This document shows, in pieces, positions 14,570-21,678 of a stretch of 23,178 nt of DNA. Under the pieces are notes generated by a model that was not told the origin of the DNA, searched no databases, and saw nothing but the letters and a program-made list of their open reading frames with translations. The stretch covers positions 44,323 through 67,500 of the forward strand of contig NYSW01000068.1 of the NCBI GenBank assembly GCA_002683195.1. The letters run 5' to 3'. This DNA comes from Phycisphaerae bacterium (GTDB lineage Bacteria; Planctomycetota; Phycisphaerae; Phycisphaerales; SM1A02). How positions within the stretch are numbered: position 1 is the stretch's first letter; every line of letters begins with the position of its first letter. The position numbers were made by a program, and so were the translations under genes.

Positions 14570-15948
14570 GATCCGGCACTCAGGCTGGAGACCACCTGGT
14601 CGATGAAACCGGGGCCCTTCTCGACGACGACGGTGGCGAGGAAGACGGTCAGTACCACGGTGGCCAGCAGCATGCCGGAGAGCCACCAGGTCGCCAGTGG
14701 CTTCGAAGGGGTGTCCTCGGCGAGGAAGGAGCGGTTGCGCTGCAGCAGGGTGAATCCGAGGTAGGAGGCGGGAAGGAACAGGCCGCAGATGACGTTGGTC
14801 GGTACCGCGACCCAGGGAGCGATGTCCGTCCAGTAGATCGCGCCGAGCACGCCGATCGCCGGGAGCAGGATGAAGAACTTGTGGCCGAGGGAGTCTTCAC
14901 GGAATCCGAAGAGTTTCACGCCGGCGAAGCCCGAGGCCAGCATCTGCATGGTGATCGAGGACAACGCCATCGCGAGGATCCCCAGGCCGAAGATCCAGAG
15001 GCCGATCACCGGTCCCAGGCGGTCGGGGGAGGCGAAGATCTCGGCGGCCTTCGCGGGGTGGATCTTCGCACCGGTGAAACCGCCTTCGCCGAAGTGGAAG
15101 ACCGATGCGCTGGCGATCACCATGAGGCTGACCGCGATGGTGAAGGGAATGAACATCCCGAAGACGAGGTCGTACCGGGCCAGGCGACGGTGGTCTCGGC
15201 CCCAGCCGCTCTTGCGGAGGGTGTAGGGGTAGACGAAAAGCATGTTCGCGCCGACGGCGGCCGCGAGTCCCGAGACGATGAGGGTCATCGAGGAGATCGA
15301 GGTCTCGACGCCGTCGTCACCGATCAGAGTCCAGTCCGCCGGTATCGAGGGGATGAAACCCTTGGCGACCGCGACCGGATCCGGGATTCCGGACTGGAAG
15401 ACCACCACCGCCATCGCGACCACGATGAACCAGACCATGCCGGTCAGGATCAGTTCGTAGCTCCGGATGAACGACTTCGCCTTGCCGTGGAGGAGGCTGA
15501 CCGACACGCACCAGGCCAGTGCGATGAGACCGCCCACCCAGGCGTCCACCCCCAGGAGAAGGGCGAGCATCGCGGCCGCGAGGGCGTACTGGGCGAACTG
15601 CCAGATGATCGAACTCAGCAGTCCGCCCCAGGCGAATGCCCAGGCGAAGAACGGGTTGGCGTGTCTTCTCAACGCGTCGTAGGGGTCGATGCCGGTGGAG
15701 AGGGTCTGCCAGGCGATGGCACTCATCACGATGATGCCGAGGAGCATGGCGCTGGGCGCCACCCAGAGCAACTGGTAGCCGAAGGCGGCACCACTGAAGA
15801 GGGCGGCGAAGGCGCTGCCTCCGCCGAGGGTCATCGCGGATTGGAGGTATCCGGGGCCCATGTGTCGGAGGTAGCCCGCGACGCGGCCCGGAAGCGGTCG
15901 TGCGTCGAGTTCCGCGAAGCGGTTGGTGGTCGGTGTCTCATGATTCAT
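14566..15948 (-). CDS. Nramp-like transporter lacking canonical metal-binding motifs
   Basis: A 460-residue inner-membrane protein with about 11 hydrophobic helices in a LeuT-type layout. TM1 begins with the Nramp hallmark GPGYLQSA at 31-38, but the DPGN that follows in metal-transporting Nramp proteins is replaced by TLGGGSA (40-46). In TM6 the MPHN block is replaced within GANMLFVYPYTLRKSG (233-248), so the metal-ligating Asp, Asn and Met are all missing. GYQLLWV, SITMQMLASGF and the later helices otherwise follow the family. A divalent-metal function is therefore doubtful. Given its ATGA overlaps with an OYE-type enzyme gene upstream and a DUF993 gene downstream, it may import the organic substrate of this operon. 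The start ATG at 15948 is embedded in the upstream stop. Confidence 0.85.
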   Translation of the reverse strand: MNHETPTTNRFAELDARPLPGRVAGYLRHMGPGYLQSAMTLGGGSAFAALFSGAAFGYQLLWVAPSAMLLGIIVMSAIAWQTLSTGIDPYDALRRHANPFFAWAFAWGGLLSSIIWQFAQYALAAAMLALLLGVDAWVGGLIALAWCVSVSLLHGKAKSFIRSYELILTGMVWFIVVAMAVVVFQSGIPDPVAVAKGFIPSIPADWTLIGDDGVETSISSMTLIVSGLAAAVGANMLFVYPYTLRKSGWGRDHRRLARYDLVFGMFIPFTIAVSLMVIASASVFHFGEGGFTGAKIHPAKAAEIFASPDRLGPVIGLWIFGLGILAMALSSITMQMLASGFAGVKLFGFREDSLGHKFFILLPAIGVLGAIYWTDIAPWVAVPTNVICGLFLPASYLGFTLLQRNRSFLAEDTPSKPLATWWLSGMLLATVVLTVFLATVVVEKGPGFIDQVVSSLSAGS

Positions 15949-17417
15949 GCCTTCGAAGCCTCCTTGCGCAGAACCTTGAGTTCCACGGCCTGTGGCATGG
16001 CCTTGTAGTGCTCGTCCAAGGGATAGCAACCGGAAATCATGCCGTTTCGTGGCGCGGTCGTGCAGTCGCTGAACGTGCGGCACAGGTACTTGCGTTGCAG
16101 CGGGCGACCCGCGATCACGTCCTCCGGCAGATTCGGATACGAGAGCATCGATCGTCCGAGTCCGACGGCGTCGACCATGCCCAGGCGAACCTCGTGCTGA
16201 GCCACGAAAGGAAGCCATTCCTGGAGATACGACCAGCCGCTTCCGACGAGCGGGAGGTCGGGAACCAGGGCCTTCATCGTCCGAACGGTCTGGAGATGTC
16301 GCTGCACTTCGCAGAGCGGATCCCGGGGTGGCAGATACCCGTCGCTCGGGGGATAGGCGGCGGGTCTCTGGAGGTGAGGGCAGTAGTAGGGACTGCCCAC
16401 GGTGAGGTTCGCCATGAAGAGGCCGAGGTCTCGGCAGAGTTCGAGGAAGGCCCGGGGTTCCGTGAAGTCGCTGAGGGTGGGATCCATCGCATTGATCCCG
16501 AACCCATGCCGCCACGGTGTGTTCTCCTCGACGCCCTTCGGATATCCGATCGCGTCTCCATCCCTTCGGAACATGGGATAGGTGTCGGTGATGGAGACTC
16601 GGCAGCCGATCATCAACGACGGTCTCTCCGTCTGGATGGCTCGCACCGTGTCCCGGAAGAGCCGGGTCCGGTTCTCGAACGATCCTCCGTAATCACCTCT
16701 TCGAGTGTGAGCGCCGAGCAATTCATGCAGCAGGTAGCCGTGGCAGCATTTGACGTCGACGAAATCGAATCCGACGTCGGCGGCGAGGCACGCCGCCTTC
16801 ACCATGTGGTCGGAGATTCTCCGGAGTTCACCGTCGGTCAGGATGTGGACCGAGGCGTCGAGTCCATACTTGGCGGAGAGCACGGGATTCAATTCGGCGA
16901 TCCGCGGGGTCATCCGGGTTCCTTCCGGACGGCTGAACCGTCCGGAGTGGGTGAGTTGAAGGCCGACCACGAGGTCATCGAGGGTTTGGTGATGCTCGCG
17001 GTGGCCGTCCTTCAAGGTTTCGAGCAGACGCGCGAGATTTCCGGCGTCGTCGACCTTGGGATCGGGATTCAAGTGCAACTGATTCGGGTTGGCCCGACCG
17101 TCGGGTTGGACGGCGTAGGCCTCGCCTCCCCAGATCAACTTGGCACCGCTCTCCCCGAATCGACGCCAGCGTCGCAGCGTGTCCTCGCTCGGGCCACCCT
17201 CGGGTGTGGCGTCCCAGCCTTCCATTGGATGAACTGCGAATCGATTGCCGATCTTCCGCACGCTTCCGTCCGGAGAGTTCACCTCGAAGGGGGTCGACAA
17301 AGGGCCGTCCGCCTCGATCGAGAGATCGCAGTCGAGCAGCATCGCTGGATCGAGCTCCCGCCAGCGGTCTCTGAAGGCCTCGACGGTCTTGAAGCGGCCG
17401 GGTGGCGTGTGGTCCAT
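15945..17417 (-). CDS. Old yellow enzyme-family NAD(P)H:flavin oxidoreductase
   Basis: A 490-residue FMN-binding TIM-barrel protein of the OYE / 2,4-dienoyl-CoA reductase N-domain family. Visible: GNRFAVHPMEGWDA at 57-70 (family start 'NR....PM'), GLQLTHSGRFSRP at 152-164, and CCHGYLLHELLGAHTRRGDY at 224-243 followed by GGSFENRTRLF, which supply FMN- and substrate-binding residues. Near the end are C446, C452 and C464 in YLCRTFSDCTTAPRNG and GC. The spacing differs from the CxxCxxxC iron-sulfur motif of dienoyl-CoA reductase, and there is no C-terminal FAD/NAD domain. It probably reduces or oxidises a C=C or related bond in a catabolic intermediate; the substrate is unknown. The ATG lies 45 bases after the stop of the enolase-superfamily gene, and the stop overlaps the Nramp-like start. 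Confidence 0.87.
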   Translation of the reverse strand: MDHTPPGRFKTVEAFRDRWRELDPAMLLDCDLSIEADGPLSTPFEVNSPDGSVRKIGNRFAVHPMEGWDATPEGGPSEDTLRRWRRFGESGAKLIWGGEAYAVQPDGRANPNQLHLNPDPKVDDAGNLARLLETLKDGHREHHQTLDDLVVGLQLTHSGRFSRPEGTRMTPRIAELNPVLSAKYGLDASVHILTDGELRRISDHMVKAACLAADVGFDFVDVKCCHGYLLHELLGAHTRRGDYGGSFENRTRLFRDTVRAIQTERPSLMIGCRVSITDTYPMFRRDGDAIGYPKGVEENTPWRHGFGINAMDPTLSDFTEPRAFLELCRDLGLFMANLTVGSPYYCPHLQRPAAYPPSDGYLPPRDPLCEVQRHLQTVRTMKALVPDLPLVGSGWSYLQEWLPFVAQHEVRLGMVDAVGLGRSMLSYPNLPEDVIAGRPLQRKYLCRTFSDCTTAPRNGMISGCYPLDEHYKAMPQAVELKVLRKEASKA

Positions 17418-17462
17418 GTCTTCAGGTTTCCGGAGGTTCGTGGGGCGCTCTCGAACCAGACT

Positions 17463-18884
17463 CTACTTCGATCCGAGATGGATGGGCATCGAGTGGAGGT
17501 CCCCGCCGAAACCAGACGAGTCCACGAGGTCACGAAGATCGAGGGTTCCTCCCGTGATCCGGAGGGAGGATTGATCCTCGTGATTCTCGTAGAGCCGAGG
17601 AAGAGCGGCCGCCAGTTCCTTGGCGACCTCTTCTCCGAGATGATCCAGTCCTCGGAAGTAGTGGTGACCGTTGCGTTCGACGTCGGCGACCCCGAGCGTC
17701 GCTTGCAGGCAGAGGTCCTGCTGGAGTGGGATCGACCCGAGGTTCGTGAGATCCTCGCCGCTCTGGAAAGCGATGCCTCCCCGGGCCCGAACCACCTCGA
17801 CCAGGCCTCGATTCGCGACCGCCCGAAAGACGCCCTTGCAGGCCTTCACGCTCACCCCGGCGTAGCCGACCTGAAGTGCCCGCTGGAATGCTCCGGCATC
17901 GGTGTCGGCCTCATCGATGATCACCGGGGCGATGCGGGACAGCCGTTCGATCCCCGGGCGGTGTTCGACCTGGAAGGTGTCGCGTCGGGGCAGGGGTTGT
18001 TCGATCAACGCCAGTCGTTGGACGAGGGGAGCAGTCGCCGCGTCCCGGGCGAGATCCTCGAGCATGCCGGCAAGGGCGTCGAGATCGACGCACTGTTCGT
18101 TGCCGTCGAGGGTGAAGGCCGTATCGCCGTCCGCGTGTCGCGAGACCACGGCGGCGATCGCTCGCAGTCGTGGCTCGTCGAGTTCGCGCTCACCGCAGAT
18201 CTTGATCTTGAATCGTCGGAGACCGTATCGCCGGATGTCCTGCACCAGGGTCTGAGGGAGTCCGTCGTCCACCCGGTCGCCGGGGTCGACATCGTCGTCG
18301 GTCAGGGGATCGAGCATGCCGATGGTGTGTCGGACCGGGAGCCGATCGAGTCGAGCGGGGAGCATGGCGGGGGACCAGTCGCCGGTCTCTGCGACCAGGC
18401 GTCGAGCCTGGAAACCGAAGAGGTCGCCGCGGATGCCCTGGTCGAACGAGACTTCGGCCAGTCGGCAGGCGGCATCGATGATCGCTCGTTCCACCATGGC
18501 CACGCCGAAGCCGCGGACCAGCACGTCGGCATCGCCATGATTCCGGCTGCCCACCCGTTCGATCCGAAGGACTTCGGCGATGTCGAACACGGGATGGGGA
18601 CCAGCGGTCACCGTGAGTTCACGGGCGAGGTCGGCGGCCCTTTCCACACTCGCGGCGAGGGCCATCGAGTCCTCTTCAGGCGTTCGGCCCGGATTCTTCT
18701 CGAACCACTTTGGGACCAGCAGATCCCCGGCGCGGCCCATCTCCCGACGTCCATCCGCCGTCTCCACTTCGATCTTGAGTTCGGCGAGCGGGACATCTCT
18801 CAGGATCTGGACCCCGAATTTGAACGGAAGTCGGGTCTGGATCGATCGTTGGACGAATCGATGTTCGAGGATCCGGAGAAACAT
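17463..18884 (-). CDS. Enolase-superfamily enzyme (mandelate racemase / muconate lactonizing type)
   Basis: A 473-residue Mg-dependent enzyme that would abstract a proton alpha to a carboxylate (racemase, cycloisomerase or acid dehydratase chemistry). The barrel residues are visible in order: the base motif KIK at 226-228, metal ligands D260 in LDGNE, E295 in LIEQP and the D324-E325 pair in IIDEAD, and the opposite base K347 in SVKACKG. KxK together with a lysine on the last strands is the muconate-lactonizing-like pattern; mandelate racemase would have His-Asp. It is about 100 residues longer than typical members, mostly in the N-terminal half. It is the first gene of the minus-strand operon. 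The ATG at 18884 has no Shine-Dalgarno but a TAGGCT nine bases upstream. The substrate cannot be predicted from sequence alone. Confidence 0.87.
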   Translation of the reverse strand: MFLRILEHRFVQRSIQTRLPFKFGVQILRDVPLAELKIEVETADGRREMGRAGDLLVPKWFEKNPGRTPEEDSMALAASVERAADLARELTVTAGPHPVFDIAEVLRIERVGSRNHGDADVLVRGFGVAMVERAIIDAACRLAEVSFDQGIRGDLFGFQARRLVAETGDWSPAMLPARLDRLPVRHTIGMLDPLTDDDVDPGDRVDDGLPQTLVQDIRRYGLRRFKIKICGERELDEPRLRAIAAVVSRHADGDTAFTLDGNEQCVDLDALAGMLEDLARDAATAPLVQRLALIEQPLPRRDTFQVEHRPGIERLSRIAPVIIDEADTDAGAFQRALQVGYAGVSVKACKGVFRAVANRGLVEVVRARGGIAFQSGEDLTNLGSIPLQQDLCLQATLGVADVERNGHHYFRGLDHLGEEVAKELAAALPRLYENHEDQSSLRITGGTLDLRDLVDSSGFGGDLHSMPIHLGSK

Positions 18885-18893
18885 GATCCGGTA

Positions 18894-18899
18894 AGCCTA
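18894..18899 (-). promoter_or_regulatory. Possible -10 element for the catabolic operon
   Basis: On the minus strand TAGGCT ends nine bases before the ATG at 18884, with no Shine-Dalgarno between. If real, the first gene of the six-gene operon would have a very short leader or none. No matching -35 is visible. Confidence 0.22.
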
Positions 18900-18948
18900 T
18901 CCGTTCGAGGCTGGGACCCGACCATCACGGGTGGCAGGTGTCCGAATC

Positions 18949-18958
18949 CCCACGTGGG
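18949..18958. promoter_or_regulatory. Perfect palindrome CCCACGTGGG in a divergent promoter region
   Basis: This 10-base perfect palindrome lies 65 bases upstream of the enolase-superfamily gene and 135 bases upstream of the PEP-CTERM-like gene. It could be an operator for the catabolic operon, but no regulator gene is adjacent and it is short enough to occur by chance. Confidence 0.25.
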
Positions 18959-19029
18959 CGCAAAATGTCGGATCCGGCCTCTGAAGCGGGGGTTCCATCG
19001 GTTAACTTGGTGCCGAACAGTTTCCCCAT

Positions 19030-19060
19030 CGAGCCTTCCCGGGCTCGAAGCGTTCGCTTC
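19030..19060 (+). other. Two abutting hairpins in the presumed 5' leader of the PEP-CTERM-like gene
   Basis: CGAGCC (19030-19035) pairs with GGCTCG (19042-19047), and GAAGCG (19047-19052) pairs with CGCTTC (19055-19060). The two stems share base 19047, so they abut or compete. They end 32 bases before the start codon and may affect mRNA stability or translation. Function is inferred. Confidence 0.3.
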
Positions 19061-19092
19061 CCGCAGTTCCAACCCGCAACCGGAGATTTGAA

Positions 19093-19782
19093 ATGAGTGG
19101 TACCTGCAACCAGAGGCTGAAGACCTACGCCTCGCTGGCTTCCATACCCACGATGGCGGCAGCCGGTGGCATGGCCGTGACCGAAATCGCCACGGCCGAC
19201 ATCGTTTACCAGTCCGTGTCGTTGGCCATTGGTGGAGAGGTAGGCACAGGCGGGCTCGACATGGGCTTCGCGTCAGTCGACTTCAGCGCCGGCACGTTGC
19301 CCGGCCTCGGGGCCGGGATGGGAATCAAGGGGAGTGAACAGCTCCAGATCATCGCGGGGTTCAGCAAGGGGAGCGCTGGTCTTCCCAAGGCGACGCGATT
19401 CGTGGACGGAGAAGGGATCGGGGCCGGGCCCGAGAAATGGGTGTCTTCCGCCCTGGGTGCGGCCAGTTTCCAGGTCAAGACGAAGAAGGGCTCCTCTTTT
19501 TCCGTCAATGCTGGAGAATGGAACAACGCGGATGCTGAACCCGTTTCGGGCTACATGGGCTTTGCGTTCCTGGGAAGTTCGGTGGGTGAGGACTCCTCAC
19601 CGCCGATCTACGGCTGGATCTCGCTGGCCTGGGATGGCGCTACCTTGACGATCGATGGCTACGCCTACGAGGACGAGGCCGGTGTCGGCATCGCCGCCGG
19701 TGCGATTCCGGCTCCCGGTGCCATCGGACTGCTTGGATTGGCTGCGGGCACTGCGGGAATGCGTCGCAAGCGCCAGGCCTGA
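19093..19782 (+). CDS. Secreted PEP-CTERM-like (PAPGA variant) cell-envelope protein
   Basis: A 229-residue exported protein. The N-terminus has a signal peptide: a basic region CNQRLK, a weakly hydrophobic Ala/Met-rich core at about 12-33, and probable cleavage near TATAD or just before. The middle is Gly-, Ser- and Ala-rich with alternating hydrophobic residues, suggesting a beta-sandwich (for example GASVDF- and LTIDGYAYEDEAG-type strands). The C-terminus is a sorting tag: AIPAPGAIGLLGLAAG (204-219), a single hydrophobic segment, then RRKRQA. In Phycisphaerae PAPGA stands in for the PEP motif recognised by exosortase-type systems. The ATG at 19093 has GGAG seven bases upstream. A strong terminator follows, so it is probably a single-gene transcript. 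The role is unknown; attachment to the envelope or extracellular matrix is inferred. Confidence 0.85.
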   Translation: MSGTCNQRLKTYASLASIPTMAAAGGMAVTEIATADIVYQSVSLAIGGEVGTGGLDMGFASVDFSAGTLPGLGAGMGIKGSEQLQIIAGFSKGSAGLPKATRFVDGEGIGAGPEKWVSSALGAASFQVKTKKGSSFSVNAGEWNNADAEPVSGYMGFAFLGSSVGEDSSPPIYGWISLAWDGATLTIDGYAYEDEAGVGIAAGAIPAPGAIGLLGLAAGTAGMRRKRQA

Positions 19783-19823
19783 CCTTCAGCTTGATTCCAA
19801 CCGGATACGAGATCGACCTTCGA

Positions 19824-19859
19824 CGCCCCCGTGCCGCCTGGCACGGGGGCGTTATCCTT
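19824..19859 (+). terminator. Intrinsic terminator after the PEP-CTERM-like gene
   Basis: A perfect 12-bp GC-rich stem (CGCCCCCGTGCC at 19824-19835 with GGCACGGGGGCG at 19840-19851) closes a GCCT loop and is followed by the T-rich tail TTATCCTT. It starts 42 bases after the stop of the PEP-CTERM-like gene and separates it from the acyl-AMP ligase gene. Confidence 0.9.
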
Positions 19860-19869
19860 CAGGCCGACC

Positions 19870-21678
19870 ATGCCTCCGTCTCGAACGATTTCTGAATTGC
19901 TCTTCGCGGATCCGGCACCGCCCACCGATCACGCGGTGACGAGACTCGGCCGGGACGATCGCCCGGAGCTGGTGCTTCGTCGGGGTGAGCTCCTGCGTGA
20001 GGTCGAGAGGGTCGCTCGCTCGCTTCACGACGGAGGATTCGCCGGCCGGCCGGTACTGATCCCCGAACGAAACGGCATCGAGTACGTGGTGGGGTTCCTG
20101 GCGTGCCTGCGTGCCGGGTGCATGGCGGTCACCGCTCATCCACCGCGGGCCGGCGGCGGTGGCGCTCGGCTGGCCGCCATCGTGCGGAACAGTCGACCGG
20201 CCGCGGTCCTCGCGACCCCCGGCATCCTGGAGACCATCGATCGGGTGGCCCCGGAGCTGCTGGTGGGCGTGGATCGCCTCTCCTACGAGGCTCCAGCGGT
20301 TCCCGTGGCGAAGGCCGACGGACCAGCGGTGGAGCCGGTCATCGATGACTCGCTCGCCTGGCCCGATCCCGAGGCGGTGGGACTGCTCCAGTACACCTCG
20401 GGTTCCACCCGGGACCCGGCGCCGGTCGCGATCACCCAGGGCAATCTCCTGGCGAACGGGATTGCGATGCGGGATCTCTTCAGTCGCGAGGGACGATCGG
20501 GCGGGACCGTCTGCTGGATGCCGCTCTACCACGACATGGGACTGATCGGCCTGATGATCTCGTCCCTGTTGGTGAAGATCCCGTTCCACCTGATGGAGCC
20601 GGAGGCCTTCGCGATGCGGCCGATCCGCTGGTTGCGGGCGATGTCCAACACCCGCGCCTCGTACAGCGGTGGGCCGTGCTTCGCCTACGACCTCTGCGTC
20701 TCCCGGACGACCGAAGAGGATCGCGCGGGCCTCGATCTTTCGAACTGGCGTTTCGCCTTCAATGGCGCGGAGCCGATCAAGCCGGAGTCGCTGGCGCAGT
20801 TCCAGCGAACGTTCGGGCCGCGGGGCTTCCGCGGGATGATGCCTTGCTACGGACTGGCCGAGCACACGCTGCTGGTCTCGGTCCGGCGGGAAGGTGAGCC
20901 GATCCGCTATCGAATCGCCGATCGAACCGCACTTGATCAGGGGCGGCTGGCGGTCGATCGAACGATCGAGATCGACGAGTCGACGACGGTCGAGCATGAG
21001 CCCGGGAAGATCGGCGTCGTCGCCTGTGGTCCGGGGATCCCGGACCATGAGATCGTCGTGCGCGATCCATCCTCGGGACAGCGGTTGGAGGAGGGGCGGA
21101 TCGGGGAGGTCACCTTGCGGGGTCCGAGCGTCGCCTCCGGCTATCACGGTCGCGACGAACTCACCGCCGACACCTTCCCGCCGGTCCTGGGAGGGGATCC
21201 GGGCCCCTGGCTTCGAACGGGGGATCTCGGAGCGATGTTCGAAGGCGATCTTCACGTCCTCGGGCGCCTCAAGGACCTGATGATCGTCGATGGACGGAAC
21301 GTCCACCCCGCGGATGTCGAGGCCACGCTTGAATCCGCGCATCCCTCGGTCGATGGCGGGCGGATCGCGGTGTTCGCGGTCGGCGACGTTCTGGCGGGGG
21401 AGTCCGAGACGATCGCGGTGGTGGTCGAACTCGGGCGTGCGGTGCATCGAGACTGGCGTCGAGATCCCGACGCGGTGACGCGGGGCATGGAGGGACTCTT
21501 CGGAGATCTCCGGGGTACCGCCTCCGCAGTCCACGGCATCCGTCTCTCGCGAATCGTGGTCGTTGGTCCGGGTGGAATTCCCCGGACCACCAGCGGCAAG
21601 ATTCGTCGCGCAGCGACGCGAGACGCCCTCGCTGCAGGCGATCTCCAGGTCCTGCACGAGGAAGACTCGCGATGCTGA
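19870..21678 (+). CDS. Fatty acyl-AMP ligase (FAAL)
   Basis: It activates a fatty acid with ATP to the acyl-adenylate, usually for transfer to an acyl carrier protein or polyketide synthase. It has 602 residues. Motifs in order: the P-loop LLQYTSGSTRDP at 172-183; CWMPLYHDMGLIG at 215-227, characteristic of FAALs; FNGAEPI at 297-303; CYGLAEHTLLVS at 326-337; LRTGDLG at 448-454; GRLKDLMIVDGRNVHP at 465-480; and the C-terminal RTTSGKIRR with catalytic K577. LQYTSGSTR and YHDMGLIG separate FAALs from acyl-CoA ligases. The ATG at 19870 is chosen because the earlier in-frame GTG lies inside the terminator stem. No clear Shine-Dalgarno is seen. The stop overlaps the following P450 start by seven bases. 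The acyl acceptor is not in the window. Confidence 0.9.
   Translation: MPPSRTISELLFADPAPPTDHAVTRLGRDDRPELVLRRGELLREVERVARSLHDGGFAGRPVLIPERNGIEYVVGFLACLRAGCMAVTAHPPRAGGGGARLAAIVRNSRPAAVLATPGILETIDRVAPELLVGVDRLSYEAPAVPVAKADGPAVEPVIDDSLAWPDPEAVGLLQYTSGSTRDPAPVAITQGNLLANGIAMRDLFSREGRSGGTVCWMPLYHDMGLIGLMISSLLVKIPFHLMEPEAFAMRPIRWLRAMSNTRASYSGGPCFAYDLCVSRTTEEDRAGLDLSNWRFAFNGAEPIKPESLAQFQRTFGPRGFRGMMPCYGLAEHTLLVSVRREGEPIRYRIADRTALDQGRLAVDRTIEIDESTTVEHEPGKIGVVACGPGIPDHEIVVRDPSSGQRLEEGRIGEVTLRGPSVASGYHGRDELTADTFPPVLGGDPGPWLRTGDLGAMFEGDLHVLGRLKDLMIVDGRNVHPADVEATLESAHPSVDGGRIAVFAVGDVLAGESETIAVVVELGRAVHRDWRRDPDAVTRGMEGLFGDLRGTASAVHGIRLSRIVVVGPGGIPRTTSGKIRRAATRDALAAGDLQVLHEEDSRC

Noticed and set aside
14570..16515. 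Possibility that the Nramp-like gene starts much further upstream in its open frame.
   Set aside because: The upstream part is antisense-like Arg/Pro-rich sequence inside the OYE-type gene. The ATG at 15948 sits in an ATGA overlap and is followed directly by Nramp-like sequence.
15900..19091. A 1063-codon open frame on the plus strand, opposite the OYE-type and enolase-superfamily genes.
   Set aside because: It mirrors two clearly recognisable genes on the other strand. Its translation is low in complexity and matches no family I know. In GC-rich DNA antisense frames often stay open because of codon bias.
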